64,000 nt of DNA, from contig OX638370.1 of assembly GCA_951812925.1 (NCBI GenBank), positions 107,274,897 through 107,338,896 of the forward strand, in the 5' to 3' direction. This DNA comes from Calliopum simillimum. Lineage: Eukaryota; Arthropoda; Insecta; Diptera; Lauxaniidae. The notes beneath the pieces were generated by a model. The model saw only the letters and a list, made by a program, of their open reading frames with translations, was not told the origin of the DNA and did not search any database. This document shows, one piece after another, positions 49,301 through 52,661 of this stretch. Positions within the stretch are counted from its first letter, which is position 1. Every line of letters begins with the position of its first letter. A program made the translations under genes and the position numbers.

Positions 49301-49382
49301 TTAGTATTAAACATAAATTAATTATTAATATAGCGAAAATTGCTAAACGCGGCGGAGTTTGTTGATTTTCGATTATGGCCAT
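608..49382 (-). CDS. Membrane-anchored LPMO-like/EGF/DOMON/SEA protein, 12 coding exons
   Basis: Twelve exons on the minus strand (49196-49382, 21482-21552, 10914-11011, 9785-10836, 9065-9511, 8414-8857, 7920-8347, 7708-7855, 7433-7649, 7146-7363, 6876-7039, 608-1360) join with matching phases into 4227 nt, i.e. 1408 residues plus TAG. Seen in sequence: signal peptide about 1-32; mature N-terminal His33; Cys-rich LPMO-like region 33-160 ([11 protein letters not shown] at 85, CxxC and WSCADV at 133-159); EGF-like cysteines 171-235; first DOMON part about 254-300; Glu/Pro-rich repeat insert about 317-617; rest of first DOMON from 620; second DOMON about 791-920; SEA-like module about 960-1104; one TM helix about 1125-1147; low-complexity cytoplasmic tail. 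Family knowledge: DOMON domains bind haem or sugars. Function, probably extracellular redox or cuticle/matrix work, is inferred. I recall a similar fly protein as DOMON domain-containing CG14681. A minus-strand AATAAA at 510-515 may be its poly(A) signal. Confidence 0.88.
1361..2689. other. Last intron, distal part: no feature recognised
   Basis: This is part of the 5.5-kb intron between exons 11 and 12. It is A+T-rich with only short chance open frames and no recognisable protein motif. Confidence 0.5.
2690..3480 (-). pseudogene. LINE fragment: RNase H and terminal zinc-knuckle region, decayed
   Basis: Read on the minus strand, 3480 to about 3370 gives [20 protein letters not shown], the first catalytic-Asp strand of a LINE RNase H. 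About 3205-3140 gives [13 protein letters not shown] then, one base out of frame, ADELARHGS, the RNase H helix motif. About 2890-2800 gives [14 protein letters not shown], stop, HCPVLS, the C-x-E-H-C-P knuckle that follows RNase H in I/R1-group LINEs. Stops and frameshifts make it dead. It sits in the last intron of the large gene, on the same strand. Confidence 0.72.
3490..5357. other. Intron sequence without recognisable feature
   Basis: A+T-rich intronic sequence with homopolymers and short TACATA-type microsatellite around 4672-4740. I see no gene or repeat boundary. Confidence 0.45.
5360..6312. mobile_element. Foldback element, family A, complete palindrome
   Basis: Two arms of about 350-400 bp are inverted around a TTG/TTA-rich microsatellite loop at about 5750-5830. 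The left arm begins TGTCATGGCGTTTTGACCAG at 5398. The right arm ends with its complement at 6255, and weaker similarity continues about 40-55 bp further out on both sides. No coding capacity is seen. Its right-arm sequence recurs at 32212-32600 and, more diverged, at 59545-59640, so it is a dispersed family. Confidence 0.82.
6313..6770. other. Intron sequence, nothing recognised
   Basis: A+T-rich sequence next to exon 11 with no supported feature. Confidence 0.4.
6876..7039 (-). CDS. Exon 11: transmembrane helix
   Basis: It encodes residues 1104-1158. A juxtamembrane segment with an NET sequon is followed by the helix [20 protein letters not shown] (about 1125-1144) and then a basic stop-transfer segment ([10 protein letters not shown]). 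This gives a type I topology. The borders are ATCTTTAG/AC and CAAAAG/GTAAGC. The exon ends in phase 0. Confidence 0.85.
7146..7363 (-). CDS. Exon 10: SEA-like module with G-S motif
   Basis: It encodes residues 1031-1103. [18 protein letters not shown] (about 1082-1099) has the Gly-Ser-x-x-Val pattern at which SEA domains cleave themselves between Gly and Ser (here Gly1088/Ser1089), followed by the usual hydrophobic strand. The borders are CCAAAG/G and GCAT/GTAAGT. Confidence 0.82.
7433..7649 (-). CDS. Exon 9: linker and start of SEA-like module
   Basis: It encodes about residues 959-1030. The part [16 protein letters not shown] resembles the start of a SEA-like module preceding a membrane anchor. 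The borders are TTTTACAG/AA and GAAAA/GTAAGT, with phases 1 in and 2 out. Confidence 0.8.
7708..7855 (-). CDS. Exon 8: end of second DOMON domain
   Basis: It encodes residues 910-958. [16 protein letters not shown] completes the DOMON fold (His917 is a candidate haem ligand), followed by a basic linker and VCIKSCGK. The borders are CTCTAG/GAC and AAAG/GTAAGT, and the exon ends in phase 1. Confidence 0.85.
7920..8347 (-). CDS. Exon 7: second DOMON domain
   Basis: It encodes residues 767-909. After an Ala/Asp-rich linker come [11 protein letters not shown] and a DOMON pattern: [41 protein letters not shown], then [11 protein letters not shown]. Met846 in EHMSQTD lies where DOMON cytochromes carry a haem methionine ligand (family knowledge; not proven here). 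The acceptor is CTTCACAG and the donor GAGCAG/GTCAGA. The exon ends in phase 0. Confidence 0.86.
8414..8857 (-). CDS. Exon 6: remainder of first DOMON domain
   Basis: It encodes residues 619-766. [26 protein letters not shown] and the strand [11 protein letters not shown] are the second half of a DOMON domain whose first half lies in exon 4. The acceptor chosen is TTTAAAG at 8858-8864. A second AG six bases downstream (8851-8852) is also in frame and would remove two residues. The donor is TTTG/GTAAGT. Confidence 0.85.
9065..9511 (-). CDS. Exon 5: SEPEPK repeat exon
   Basis: The acceptor TTTGTACAG and the donor CCAG/GTAATG keep phase 1 at both ends, so the exon could be skipped without a frameshift. 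Almost the whole exon is an 18-bp minisatellite encoding SEPEPK (roughly 19 units, some degenerate such as SEAEPT). It is strongly acidic, extended and presumably disordered. The short C-terminal stretch [10 protein letters not shown] returns to normal sequence. The other five frames are open only because of the repeat. Confidence 0.82.
9785..10836 (-). CDS. Exon 4: end of LPMO-like domain, EGF-like repeats, DOMON start, acidic repeat
   Basis: The acceptor is TTTATAG at 10837-10843 and the donor is ACAG/GTAATT. Residues 119-160 finish the N-terminal domain ([11 protein letters not shown], then FWSCADV). Residues 171-235 hold eight or more closely spaced cysteines in EGF-like spacing, with [10 protein letters not shown] at the end. 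[17 protein letters not shown] followed by WVGFGWRP (about 264-291) is the opening of a DOMON fold. From about residue 317 the exon becomes SEPEPK/TAEPEPK hexapeptide repeats. It ends in phase 1. Confidence 0.87.
10914..11011 (-). CDS. Exon 3: LPMO-like domain core
   Basis: The acceptor CTCTTACAG and the donor AC/GTATGT fit the neighbouring phases (0 in, 2 out). The exon encodes residues 87 to 118 plus two bases of codon 119: GGFRLQLLD, a PVLDLTP segment and an N-glycosylation sequon (NGS). Confidence 0.85.
11012..11929. other. Intron 2, proximal part: nothing recognised
   Basis: This is the start of the 10.5-kb intron between exons 3 and 2. Short open frames show no family resemblance. Confidence 0.45.
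11930..12215. repeat. Degenerate tandem repeat with AAGATGGCGGA motifs
   Basis: Two to three units of roughly 105-115 bp, each with a (C)AAGATGGCGGATCCAA-like block, a TGGTATATGRGGGTTTTTGGG-like block and AATCCGGGGTC. The blocks recur at about 11938-11965, 12050-12080 and 12172-12190. The plus frame through them reads a repeated KMADPIF-like peptide, which I take as chance coding in a repeat. Confidence 0.6.
12505..13965. mobile_element. Foldback element, family B, split by a LINE insertion
   Basis: The left arm about 12515-13000 and the right arm about 13010-13220 plus 13690-13955 are inverted copies (for example GGTGCTCTTGAACAGTCGAT near the left end against its complement near 13950, and the CCCCGCGAAATATCGCAAAA block in both arms). 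The palindrome centre is near 13005. The right arm is interrupted at about 13221-13688 by an RTE fragment. Without it the element is about 970 bp with no coding capacity. Confidence 0.82.
13221..13688 (-). pseudogene. 5'-truncated RTE-type LINE, C-terminal reverse-transcriptase region
   Basis: The minus strand from about 13688 reads [19 protein letters not shown], then [25 protein letters not shown], and [16 protein letters not shown] to a stop at 13247. This is the thumb and C-terminal tail typical of RTE-clade LINEs. The frame is open but lacks the polymerase palm and the endonuclease. The 3' end runs into a (CATA)n tract at about 13216-13231 on the plus strand, as expected of an RTE microsatellite tail. 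It lies inside the right arm of the foldback element. Confidence 0.82.
13966..14382. other. Intron sequence, nothing recognised
   Basis: Unique-looking A+T-rich sequence between two inverted-repeat elements. Confidence 0.4.
14383..14635. mobile_element. MITE with 34-bp perfect terminal inverted repeats
   Basis: The ends are GGGGTATAGAAGCAAAGGCA and onward to position 14416, and the exact complement at 14602-14635. The 253-bp element has no coding capacity. Subterminal TGTTTGATAGTG / CACTATCAAACA segments are also inverted. A target duplication is not obvious. Confidence 0.78.
14637..14842. repeat. Cluster of AACGCCCAAA / TTTGGGCGTT motifs in both orientations
   Basis: Within about 205 bp the motif GAAATAACGCCCAAA or its complement TTTGGGCGTTATTTC occurs eight to nine times (near 14640, 14667, 14686, 14711, 14746, 14768, 14792, 14819 and 14834). 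The left half is mostly one orientation and the right half mostly the other, so the tract can fold on itself. It directly abuts the MITE ending at 14635. Confidence 0.75.
14843..16185. other. Intron sequence upstream of the nested gene
   Basis: No gene is seen. It is the upstream region of the nested plus-strand gene and could hold its regulatory sequence. Confidence 0.4.
16186..16190 (+). promoter_or_regulatory. Candidate initiator for the nested gene
   Basis: TCAGT, the arthropod initiator consensus, lies 78 bases before the ATG of the nested gene. No convincing TATA box sits 30 bases upstream. The site is weakly supported. Confidence 0.3.
16268..16478 (+). CDS. Nested gene exon 1
   Basis: The ATG follows a TATAAAA-rich leader. 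The exon encodes the signal peptide and the first cysteine cluster and ends in phase 1 at GAGT/GTAAGT. Confidence 0.87.
16268..19566 (+). CDS. Secreted/GPI-anchored cysteine-rich protein, DUF753/Ly6-like
   Basis: Three coding exons (16268-16478, 19039-19196, 19258-19566) join to 225 residues plus TAA. Seen: a signal peptide of about 24 residues ([20 protein letters not shown]); module 1 with [30 protein letters not shown]; module 2 with [43 protein letters not shown]; and a C-terminal hydrophobic tail ([17 protein letters not shown]) after small residues, as in GPI signals. The repeated CxxC..C..C spacing matches insect DUF753 proteins of the Ly6-like type, which are small cell-surface or secreted proteins. 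The gene is nested in intron 2 of the minus-strand gene. The exon 2 donor (GAT/GTTTGT) is atypical but is the only frame-consistent one. Poly(A) signals AATAAA follow at about 19620. Its ligand is unknown. Confidence 0.86.
16479..19038. other. Intron 1 of the nested gene
   Basis: This 2560-bp intron starts GTAAGT and ends CCTTGCAG. A 111-codon open frame at 17856-18191 has several CxxC pairs but no recognised domain and A+T-rich codons. I do not call it a gene. Confidence 0.6.
19039..19196 (+). CDS. Nested gene exon 2
   Basis: It reads [20 protein letters not shown], then [11 protein letters not shown] and CIECNSKD, finishing module 1 and starting module 2. It ends in phase 0 before GTTTGT. 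The in-frame TGA 18 bases further on shows that splicing is needed. Confidence 0.85.
19258..19566 (+). CDS. Nested gene exon 3
   Basis: The acceptor is TTTCATCACTAG after a 61-bp intron. The exon encodes the rest of module 2 and the hydrophobic GPI-type tail, and stops at TAA 19564-19566. Confidence 0.86.
   Translation, partial: NSKCSTDTTDIKAVQCSIPTAPNSYCFVKKNEKQELQRGCLTHVKEQLDCLKSGDCSMCLSQDGEACNGYRLGTTTAASNAMQNVVFSLSAFMTMIVMHLLR
19567..20044. other. 3' flank of the nested gene
   Basis: It contains AATAAA at about 19620 and again near 19700, a likely 3' UTR, and then A+T-rich sequence without features. Confidence 0.45.
20045..21265. mobile_element. Foldback element, family C
   Basis: The left arm about 20045-20440 and the right arm about 20870-21265 are diverged inverted copies. 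Shared blocks include GGTCATTCTTAMCTAATTCGGG, CCATACAAAAA-CTTCAAATCAAAATTT and GATTTTTCATCA. The centre is near 20650. No coding capacity is seen. The large gene's exon 2 lies just 217 bp beyond its right end. Confidence 0.7.
21482..21552 (-). CDS. Exon 2: short 71-bp exon of the LPMO-like domain
   Basis: An acceptor TTCCAG and a donor AGG/GTAAGT bound a 71-bp exon. It completes the Gly codon left by exon 1 and ends in phase 0 after residue 86. It encodes residues 64-86, including TWHLAYAHR. His85, followed by Gly-Gly in exon 3, is the best candidate for the second histidine of a copper brace. The exon is stranded between introns of 27.6 kb and 10.5 kb, so a short-ORF gene caller would easily miss it. 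Confidence 0.85.
21553..22555. other. Intron 1 (distal end): nothing recognised
   Basis: This is part of the 27.6-kb intron. It has a short GGTGGT microsatellite at about 21763-21783 and A-rich sequence. Confidence 0.4.
22556..23185 (-). pseudogene. LINE reverse-transcriptase fragment, I/R1-group, decayed
   Basis: Minus-strand frames give [15 protein letters not shown] (degenerate FADD box region), then [20 protein letters not shown] and [14 protein letters not shown], then LSWK and AFYTCKKTF. This order is the palm/thumb of RNase H-bearing LINEs of the I/R1 group, with several stops and frameshifts. It may be the same lineage as the RNase H fragment at 2690-3480. Confidence 0.7.
23186..24247. 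other. Intron 1: nothing recognised
   Basis: A+T-rich sequence up to the mariner at 24248. No supported gene. Confidence 0.4.
24248..25160 (-). mobile_element. Mariner element, internally deleted (913 bp)
   Basis: A TA duplication flanks both ends (24246-24247 and 25161-25162). The right TIR read inward is TTGGGTGTACAACTTAAAAA then CCGGAATTT. The left TIR is a slightly mutated copy (TTGGTTGTAATACAACTTAAA). The length is about 0.4 kb short of a typical 1.3-kb mariner, in line with the missing central coding part. Confidence 0.85.
24440..24993 (-). pseudogene. Mariner transposase remnant
   Basis: The minus frame starts [20 protein letters not shown], continues with the paired helix-turn-helix region ([19 protein letters not shown]), then jumps directly to [18 protein letters not shown]. 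The block carrying the first catalytic Asp is gone. The second Asp motif reads HHYNARPH (Asp to Tyr). The third, [12 protein letters not shown], is intact but in another frame. It is non-functional. Confidence 0.85.
25286..27500 (+). repeat. Long dispersed repeat, copy 1 (LTR-like start TGTGACG)
   Basis: It begins TGTGACGAAGCTTTTGCTGC and shares blocks along its length with the minus-oriented copy at 51735-52661: the start, GGAGAAAGGGTTAACAA, the CGCAGTATYGGCAT / AATACAAACGAATACACAACG units, and AATATGTGGAGRCRTCAAAYGAGCGCCCAG at the other end. The internal unit occurs three to four times at about 25600-26035. About 26040-26380 is rich in ATGACATTGTCATG-type segments. No protein is encoded. 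A solo LTR or non-autonomous element is likely. Target duplications were not found. Confidence 0.6.
26786..27271. mobile_element. TIR element (MITE) inside the long repeat
   Basis: GGTATTCACGAAGTAGGGCA (26786 onward, then GCTAGC) and its complement ending at 27271 delimit 486 bp. No transposase is seen. Inside it, on the plus strand, is a short open frame from ATGGGCCGG at 27013. I could not decide a target duplication. Confidence 0.68.
27501..28640. repeat. A-rich tract of degenerate GTATCGAAA-like motifs
   Basis: Short segments of the type AAAAGTATCGAAA / AAAAGTMTTGAAA recur irregularly over about 1.1 kb. It looks like an old, strongly diverged simple repeat. No gene is seen. Confidence 0.35.
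28641..30459. other. Intron 1: simple-sequence rich, no gene
   Basis: Includes a degenerate GATGTTGGC/GATGATG tract at about 29250-29335 and TTGTTGTTATTG near 30225-30250. Nothing coding is supported. Confidence 0.4.
30955..31060 (-). repeat. tRNA-like SINE relic, copy 1
   Basis: The minus strand reads CAGTGGTATAGAGGTCTAAC (A-box-like), a spacer with GTAAGAAAAAATAATGAGTT, then CGGTTCAAATCATAC (B-box-like). It does not fold into a full tRNA. The same spacer occurs in the split copy at 36510-36590 / 38173-38210. Confidence 0.5.
31061..32211. other. Intron 1: nothing recognised
   Basis: A+T-rich sequence with several homopolymer runs. No supported feature. Confidence 0.4.
32212..32600. repeat. 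Foldback family A, solo arm
   Basis: About 350 bp match the right arm of the palindrome at 5360-6312 in the same orientation, from ACCTTTCATATGACACCAAT to the terminal CAAAACGCCATGACA, plus the GTAAAC-TGTGT border. The partner arm is missing. Confidence 0.78.
32601..35130. other. Intron 1: nothing recognised
   Basis: A+T-rich sequence. The stretch about 34330-34700 is less A+T-rich, with ATGCAAAT-like and GCTGCTGCTG words, and might be regulatory. No gene is supported. Confidence 0.4.
35125..35200 (+). repeat. Possible tRNA-like relic
   Basis: GAGCAGTTTGATGAATCTGC (A-box-like) is followed about 50 bases later by GGGTTTGAATCCGAC (B-box-like). It does not fold as a complete tRNA. Weak. Confidence 0.3.
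35405..35825 (+). repeat. Dispersed repeat family D, copy 1
   Basis: AACAAACTAAAACGTTTGCAA, ATAACTTATTA, TTGAAGCAAACATTTCGTTTGG and TTAATTATTTAATAAT match the complement of 56440-57100 in order. The other end (TTAACTTTTTCCAAGCGTTA) also matches. No coding capacity is seen. Confidence 0.7.
36588..38172 (+). mobile_element. 5'-truncated LINE with (TAAA)n tail, CR1/Jockey-type
   Basis: An open reverse-transcriptase frame is followed by a 200-bp untranslated region and (AAAT/TAAA)n at about 38139-38170. It starts abruptly within the RT fingers, so it is 5'-truncated. It is inserted in a tRNA-like repeat. Confidence 0.8.
36592..37975 (+). CDS. LINE reverse transcriptase, partial, uninterrupted frame
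   Basis: The frame runs without a stop from within [17 protein letters not shown] through [60 protein letters not shown], the catalytic [10 protein letters not shown] (both Asp present), [11 protein letters not shown] and [10 protein letters not shown], to a C-terminal [10 protein letters not shown] and [20 protein letters not shown], stopping at TAG 37973-37975. RNase H is absent. The C-terminal motif is typical of CR1/Kiri-like LINEs of the Jockey group. The endonuclease and ORF1 are lost, so it cannot move by itself. It looks younger than the other LINE pieces. Confidence 0.85.
38211..40200. other. Intron 1: nothing coding recognised
   Basis: A less A+T-rich segment at about 39030-39480 (GTGACGTCGCGTCACGAC near 39170 is palindromic) could be regulatory. 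No gene is supported. Confidence 0.4.
40205..40780. repeat. Two-unit tandem repeat with GTGATATATCAC palindromes
   Basis: Clusters of GTGATATATCAC-like palindromes at about 40215-40290 and 40670-40740 lie in two diverged units about 455 bp apart. Both units share the TTAAAATG start, CACTCAGTGATATATCAC and a following ATTTTTAGCRMAA segment. Confidence 0.65.
40790..41779. other. Intron 1: nothing recognised
   Basis: A+T-rich sequence with CTGCTG and ACACATAC microsatellite words. No gene. Confidence 0.4.
41780..42895. repeat. 1.1-kb array of the 8-bp repeat ACTAAAAG
   Basis: More than 100 copies of ACTAAAAG, with point variants (ATTAAAAG, GCTAAAAG, ACTAAAGG). Three variant blocks containing AAAGACCAAGTGCCAATGAC recur at about 41870, 42255 and 42365, which shows that longer segments were duplicated within the array. 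The edges (CTAAAGACT, TTAAAGACT) are more diverged. Confidence 0.95.
42940..43375 (+). mobile_element. INE-1/DINE-1-like Helitron relic, copy 1
   Basis: TTTCGCTCATTTTCAATCCC, CCGAGCTAACTTTG, CAGACGGACATGGCTATATC, GACTCAGGAGGTGACGCTGATCAAGAATATATATACTTTT-type sequence and CTGCGTTACAAAC lie in the order I know from Drosophila DNAREP1/INE-1. A (CAGC)n tract is at 43213-43232. It is non-coding. Confidence 0.65.
43620..44080 (+). repeat. Tandem ~120-bp repeat with a possible Helitron-type end
   Basis: Three units beginning CATAACTCGAGAACC, CATAGCTCGAAAACC and CGTAACTCTAGAACC (near 43660, 43780 and 43904) are followed by TCGGAAACCGGCGAACG and a terminal CCAACTAG just before T. The CTAG/T end and a small CGTCGG-AAA-CCGGCG hairpin recall Helitron 3' ends, but the hairpin is further from the end than usual. 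Confidence 0.4.
44081..46168. other. Intron 1: nothing recognised
   Basis: A+T-rich sequence without supported gene or repeat. Confidence 0.4.
46169..47473 (+). mobile_element. Mariner element, about full length, heavily decayed
   Basis: The TIRs are TAAGGTTTCCTAAAAAAAAA then GTTCAGAAAAGTG at the left, and the complement of TTAGGTTGACTAAAAAGAAA then ATTCAGAAAAGTG at 47440-47473. The TA at 47474-47475 follows the right end. The size, about 1305 bp, equals that of an intact mariner, but this includes two insertions and probable losses. Confidence 0.75.
46244..47370 (+). pseudogene. Mariner transposase, multiply interrupted
   Basis: Fragments in changing frames, in order: the helix-turn-helix part [20 protein letters not shown] and [17 protein letters not shown] (first Asp) at about 46577; [20 protein letters not shown] and [11 protein letters not shown] (second Asp) at about 47050-47135; and a C-terminal [19 protein letters not shown] stretch near 47280-47325. 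Foreign A-rich and G-rich stretches break it at about 46596-46740 and 46861-46975. Confidence 0.75.
47638..48383. mobile_element. Foldback element, family E
   Basis: The left arm from about 47638 and the right arm ending at about 48383 are inverted copies. Shared blocks are GAGTGCTATTAAATTAGAG (about 47731 and the complement at 48285), CTCTACAAAAAGTTTTCT / AGAAAACTTTTTGTAGAG and GCAAACAAAGCAAAAT. The centre is near 48020. A G13 tract sits in the left arm at 47761-47773. No coding capacity is seen. Confidence 0.75.
48384..49195. other. Intron 1, next to exon 1
   Basis: A+T-rich sequence with no supported feature. In flies, the first part of a long first intron often holds regulatory DNA, but nothing specific is visible. 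Confidence 0.35.
49196..49382 (-). CDS. Exon 1: signal peptide and mature N-terminus
   Basis: The ATG sits in an A-rich context (AAAAATGG). The first 32 residues have a hydrophobic core and end at TTA, so signal peptidase would expose His33, followed by VALTYPPAR and a Cys-Gly-Met-Pro motif. An exposed N-terminal His is the hallmark of copper histidine-brace enzymes. The donor is AAAG/GTAAGTG. The exon ends in phase 1 inside the Gly63 codon and matches exon 2. Confidence 0.85.
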
Positions 49383-50186
49383 TTTTATAGAGACAAAATT
49401 AAATTTTATAAAATTTTTTTGTACTCCTTACACTCAAATTATATTTATATTTTTTTCTTTTCTTTAAATATTTTAATTTGAAATTTTATTTGCACTTAAT
49501 TTTTTATGGCTTTTTTTATATGTTTTGCACTAAAATTTTTAGCTAAGAGAAAAATAAAAAAAAATTATTTTATATACTTTTTTTAATATGATTCATTTAT
49601 TTTTCCTTTTTTGCTTTTTTAGTAAGCAAATGCGCGCTCAATCACTCATCACTTTCATCAAACACTAACGAATGCTAACAACAAAAAATAACTTGTTGTT
49701 AAAACGTGATTTTTTTCATTTTATATTTCAAATTTAGTATTATTTTAATTTTTTTTTTTAATTTAATTTACTAGCTTATTAAAAAATTTGTCATATAAGT
49801 TTTATGTTGATAAGCGAAACATTTTTGTTAAATAATACTTTTTTGCAGATTTAATTTTATTGCCGGAAGACCATTGAAATCTGTAATGAAAAACAAAAAA
49901 AAAAAAATGTTGATAAAAATTGAATTTTAATTGAAAAATATCTTATGGAAATAATTTAAAAAGACATGAATCTGTTGTATTAGCTGATTAAAAAAACTTT
50001 ACTTTTTGCTTCAAGTTTTTTTTTTTTGTCGTTAAGGCCCCTTCAAGACGATAATAGCAATCATGAAATTTGAAAACCAATTTGATAGCTGAGAGTTTGG
50101 GGCTAGTAAAACGCATTGAAAGAAGAGATTCAACGCTGCAACAATGAAATTCAGCTACATTATTTAGAAACAGTTTCTTAGCACTG
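49383..50186. promoter_or_regulatory. 5' UTR/promoter region of the large gene (unresolved)
   Basis: This is A+T-rich sequence upstream of the ATG on the minus strand. I see no clear TATA box or TCAGT initiator at suitable spacing. An additional non-coding first exon further upstream is possible. Confidence 0.35.
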
Positions 50187-50421
50187 CTGAAAAGTAGTAA
50201 TGAGCAAACCAAGACCAAGACTGTGATTTTTGATATTGAGTCTTGGTCTTGATCTTGGTCAAAAGGTCTTGGTGTCGGTCTTGGCCTTGGTCTTGAAAAA
50301 ATTTCTAAAGATTGTTAAGCATTCAAAATTTCGAAACCTTATTTTTCCAAAGCAGTTTAGTTTTTAAGATCCCAAATTGTGTTATGATTTTATCCTCGAA
50401 AAGGGCGTGAAACATCTGTTA

Positions 50422-51703
50422 CGTGGGCTGCTATATATATTTCTGGTCTAATAATGAAAATGCGAATATTTATCATCAAAAATGATTTAATTGTTTTTCA
50501 AAGTAATCTCCAGAATGATTTATACACTTTTGCATGCGCTCAAACCAATTGTCGAAGCACTTTTTCCACTCCGATTGAGATACCTCCAAAACATGGTTTT
50601 TGAACGCTTCAACAGCATCTTCTGGCGACGAAAATCGTTGACCACGCATTTTTGTCTTGATGTGCGGGAATAAAAAGAAGTCATTCGATGTCAAGTTAGA
50701 GCTGTACGGCGGATGACCCATGAATTCGACGTTTTGGCCGGTCAAAAAGGCGCTGGTTTGAGACGATGTATGAGAGCTCGCATTGTCATGGTGAACAATG
50801 ATTCGTCTTCTCTTGTTGGTTTTTCGAATTTCTCCGAAGACTTTTAGGCAAACAAATTGTGGTGTACCACTCAGAATTGACCGTCCTACGTTGCTCAAGT
50901 GAAACAGTCGCCACATGACAAGTTTGACCGAAGAAACAGGCGACCATTTGCTTCGAAGTGCTTCTTCCACGAACAACTTTCGTTGGATTTGGCTCGTCTT
51001 CGAAGACCTGGTCGATTGCTGTTTTGTTTCGGGCTCATACGCATAGATCTATGATTCGTCATCTGTGACGATCTTACAAACGTCTTTTGAAGCACCGCGA
51101 TCGTATTTTTTCAACATTTTTTTTGCACCAATCGACACGAGCCTTTTTTTGAGCGATTTTCAAATCCAACGAGAACAAACCTTTTTTTACGGCCATGTGT
51201 TCATGCAATACGAAATTATGCTAGTGGGAGAAATGCCCAAGAATGCTTCTATCTCACGGTATGTCACATAACGATCTTGCATTATCAGCTCACGCACGGC
51301 ATCAATGTTCTCTGGCACATCGGCCGTTTTTGGACGACCTTCACGGAATTCCTCTTTGAGCGACTGTCGGCCATGATTGAATTCATTAAACCAGTTTTTC
51401 ACAGTGCCATAGGATGGTGCTTCATTGTCATACAAAGATTTAAGTTCATCGATGCACTCTTTTCGTGATAATCCACGTCGAAAGTTGTGAAAAATGATCG
51501 CACGAGAATGTTCACGAGTTAATTCCATATTTTTGCCAAATTGATTTTTTCTAGTCTCTGTAAACAACACAAATGATGGTCGTACGTCAAAACGTTCTGA
51601 GTACTTTTATGCTAAAAAATGTCAAACTTTATTATTGTGTTGCCAGATTTTAGCTATTGACATTTAGTGTTGCCTAGGCCAGAAATATATATAGCAGCCT
51701 ACG
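50422..51703 (-). mobile_element. Mariner element, full length (1282 bp), inactive
   Basis: The TIR CGTGGGCTGCTATATATATT then TCTGG at the left and its complement (CGTAGGCTGC...) ending at 51703 are flanked by TA on both sides (50420-50421 and 51704-51705). It is inserted within the hAT-like element. Confidence 0.87.
50476..51528 (-). pseudogene. Mariner transposase, frameshifted
   Basis: It starts MELTREHSRAIIFHNFRRGL with a helix-turn-helix region (YGTVKNWFNEFNHGR, EGRPKTADVPENI, REIEAFLGIS). The first Asp region TDDES is followed by a stop. The second motif VHHDNASSH is intact, but the third reads PPYSSNLTSNDFFLF, so the expected SPDLAPND Asp is Asn. It ends FDNWFERMQKCINHSGDYFE and a stop. 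At least two frameshifts are present. It is dead. Confidence 0.85.
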
Positions 51704-51734
51704 TAATTACAAATTACTAAGAATGAAAAGCAAA

Positions 51735-52661
51735 TCGCTGGGCGCTCGTTTGATGCCTCCACATATTTATTTCATATCGATTATTGTTGAATTTAAGTTG
51801 ATTTAATATGATTTACATTGTATTTGAAAAGTGTTAATTAGTATAATAAGAAATTTAAAGCCAACCAACCAAATAGTTGGATGATATTGTAATAGATTAA
51901 GAAAAAATAGAATTAGTACAATATGGCAACACCAGGAAACAGCTGTCTCAACAATCAGCTGTTATAATCATCCCAACTCACCTCAGTGTCGAAAAAAATA
52001 TTGTAATTCCGGCGGCGACCTGCAGTAAAAGTGGTAAGCATAGTAGCTAGAGGTATTTAGCTAGAAAAGTATTGAGCTATGCCGATAATGTGTAGGTGGT
52101 AAACATAGTAGTTAGTAGCATTTAATTAGAACGGTATTCAGCCAAGCCGATACTATAAGGGCGGGACGAAAAGTAGAAAGCCCTTTTGGTCGCTGTGTAT
52201 TCATTCGAATGGATCTATGCCGATACTGCGAAGCCGGAACAGACAATAGAGTGAATAGATTGATAGTCGGGATAGTTATATTGACGACTCATTCTCGCTA
52301 GTGTTTCGGCACTTGTGCAAATGAGAGGACATTAAACCTTGGTCGTTGCGTATTTGTCTGCATTGAGCTATGCCCATACAATGAAGCCGGAACGTTCAAT
52401 AGGGTAGAGCCTCAAAGAGAGAAAAGAGCAAGACAGGACGATCGAATCAATTTTAACGCACGAAAATATGTAAATAAGGTATCGTAATCGTAAGAAATTT
52501 CTAAATAAAGGAAATAAAAAAACGAAAACTGGTGTTTATATTGAATTTAAACTGAAATAATAATAGTTGTTAACCCTTTCTCCGAATTAAAAAATATTTT
52601 GTGATGGAAACCTTAGCCACCGGCTAGCCAAGACCTCGGCCGTAGCAAAAGCTTCGTTACA
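51735..52661 (-). repeat. Long dispersed repeat, copy 2
   Basis: Read on the minus strand from 52661 it begins TGTAACGAAGCTTTTGCTAC and ends near AATATGTGGAGGCATCAAAC and GAGCGCCCAG, like copy 1 at 25286-27500 but without the MITE. Two to three internal CGAAGCCGGAAC/CATTCGAATG-type units lie at about 52190-52410. Whether it extends left past the mariner is unclear. Confidence 0.62.
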
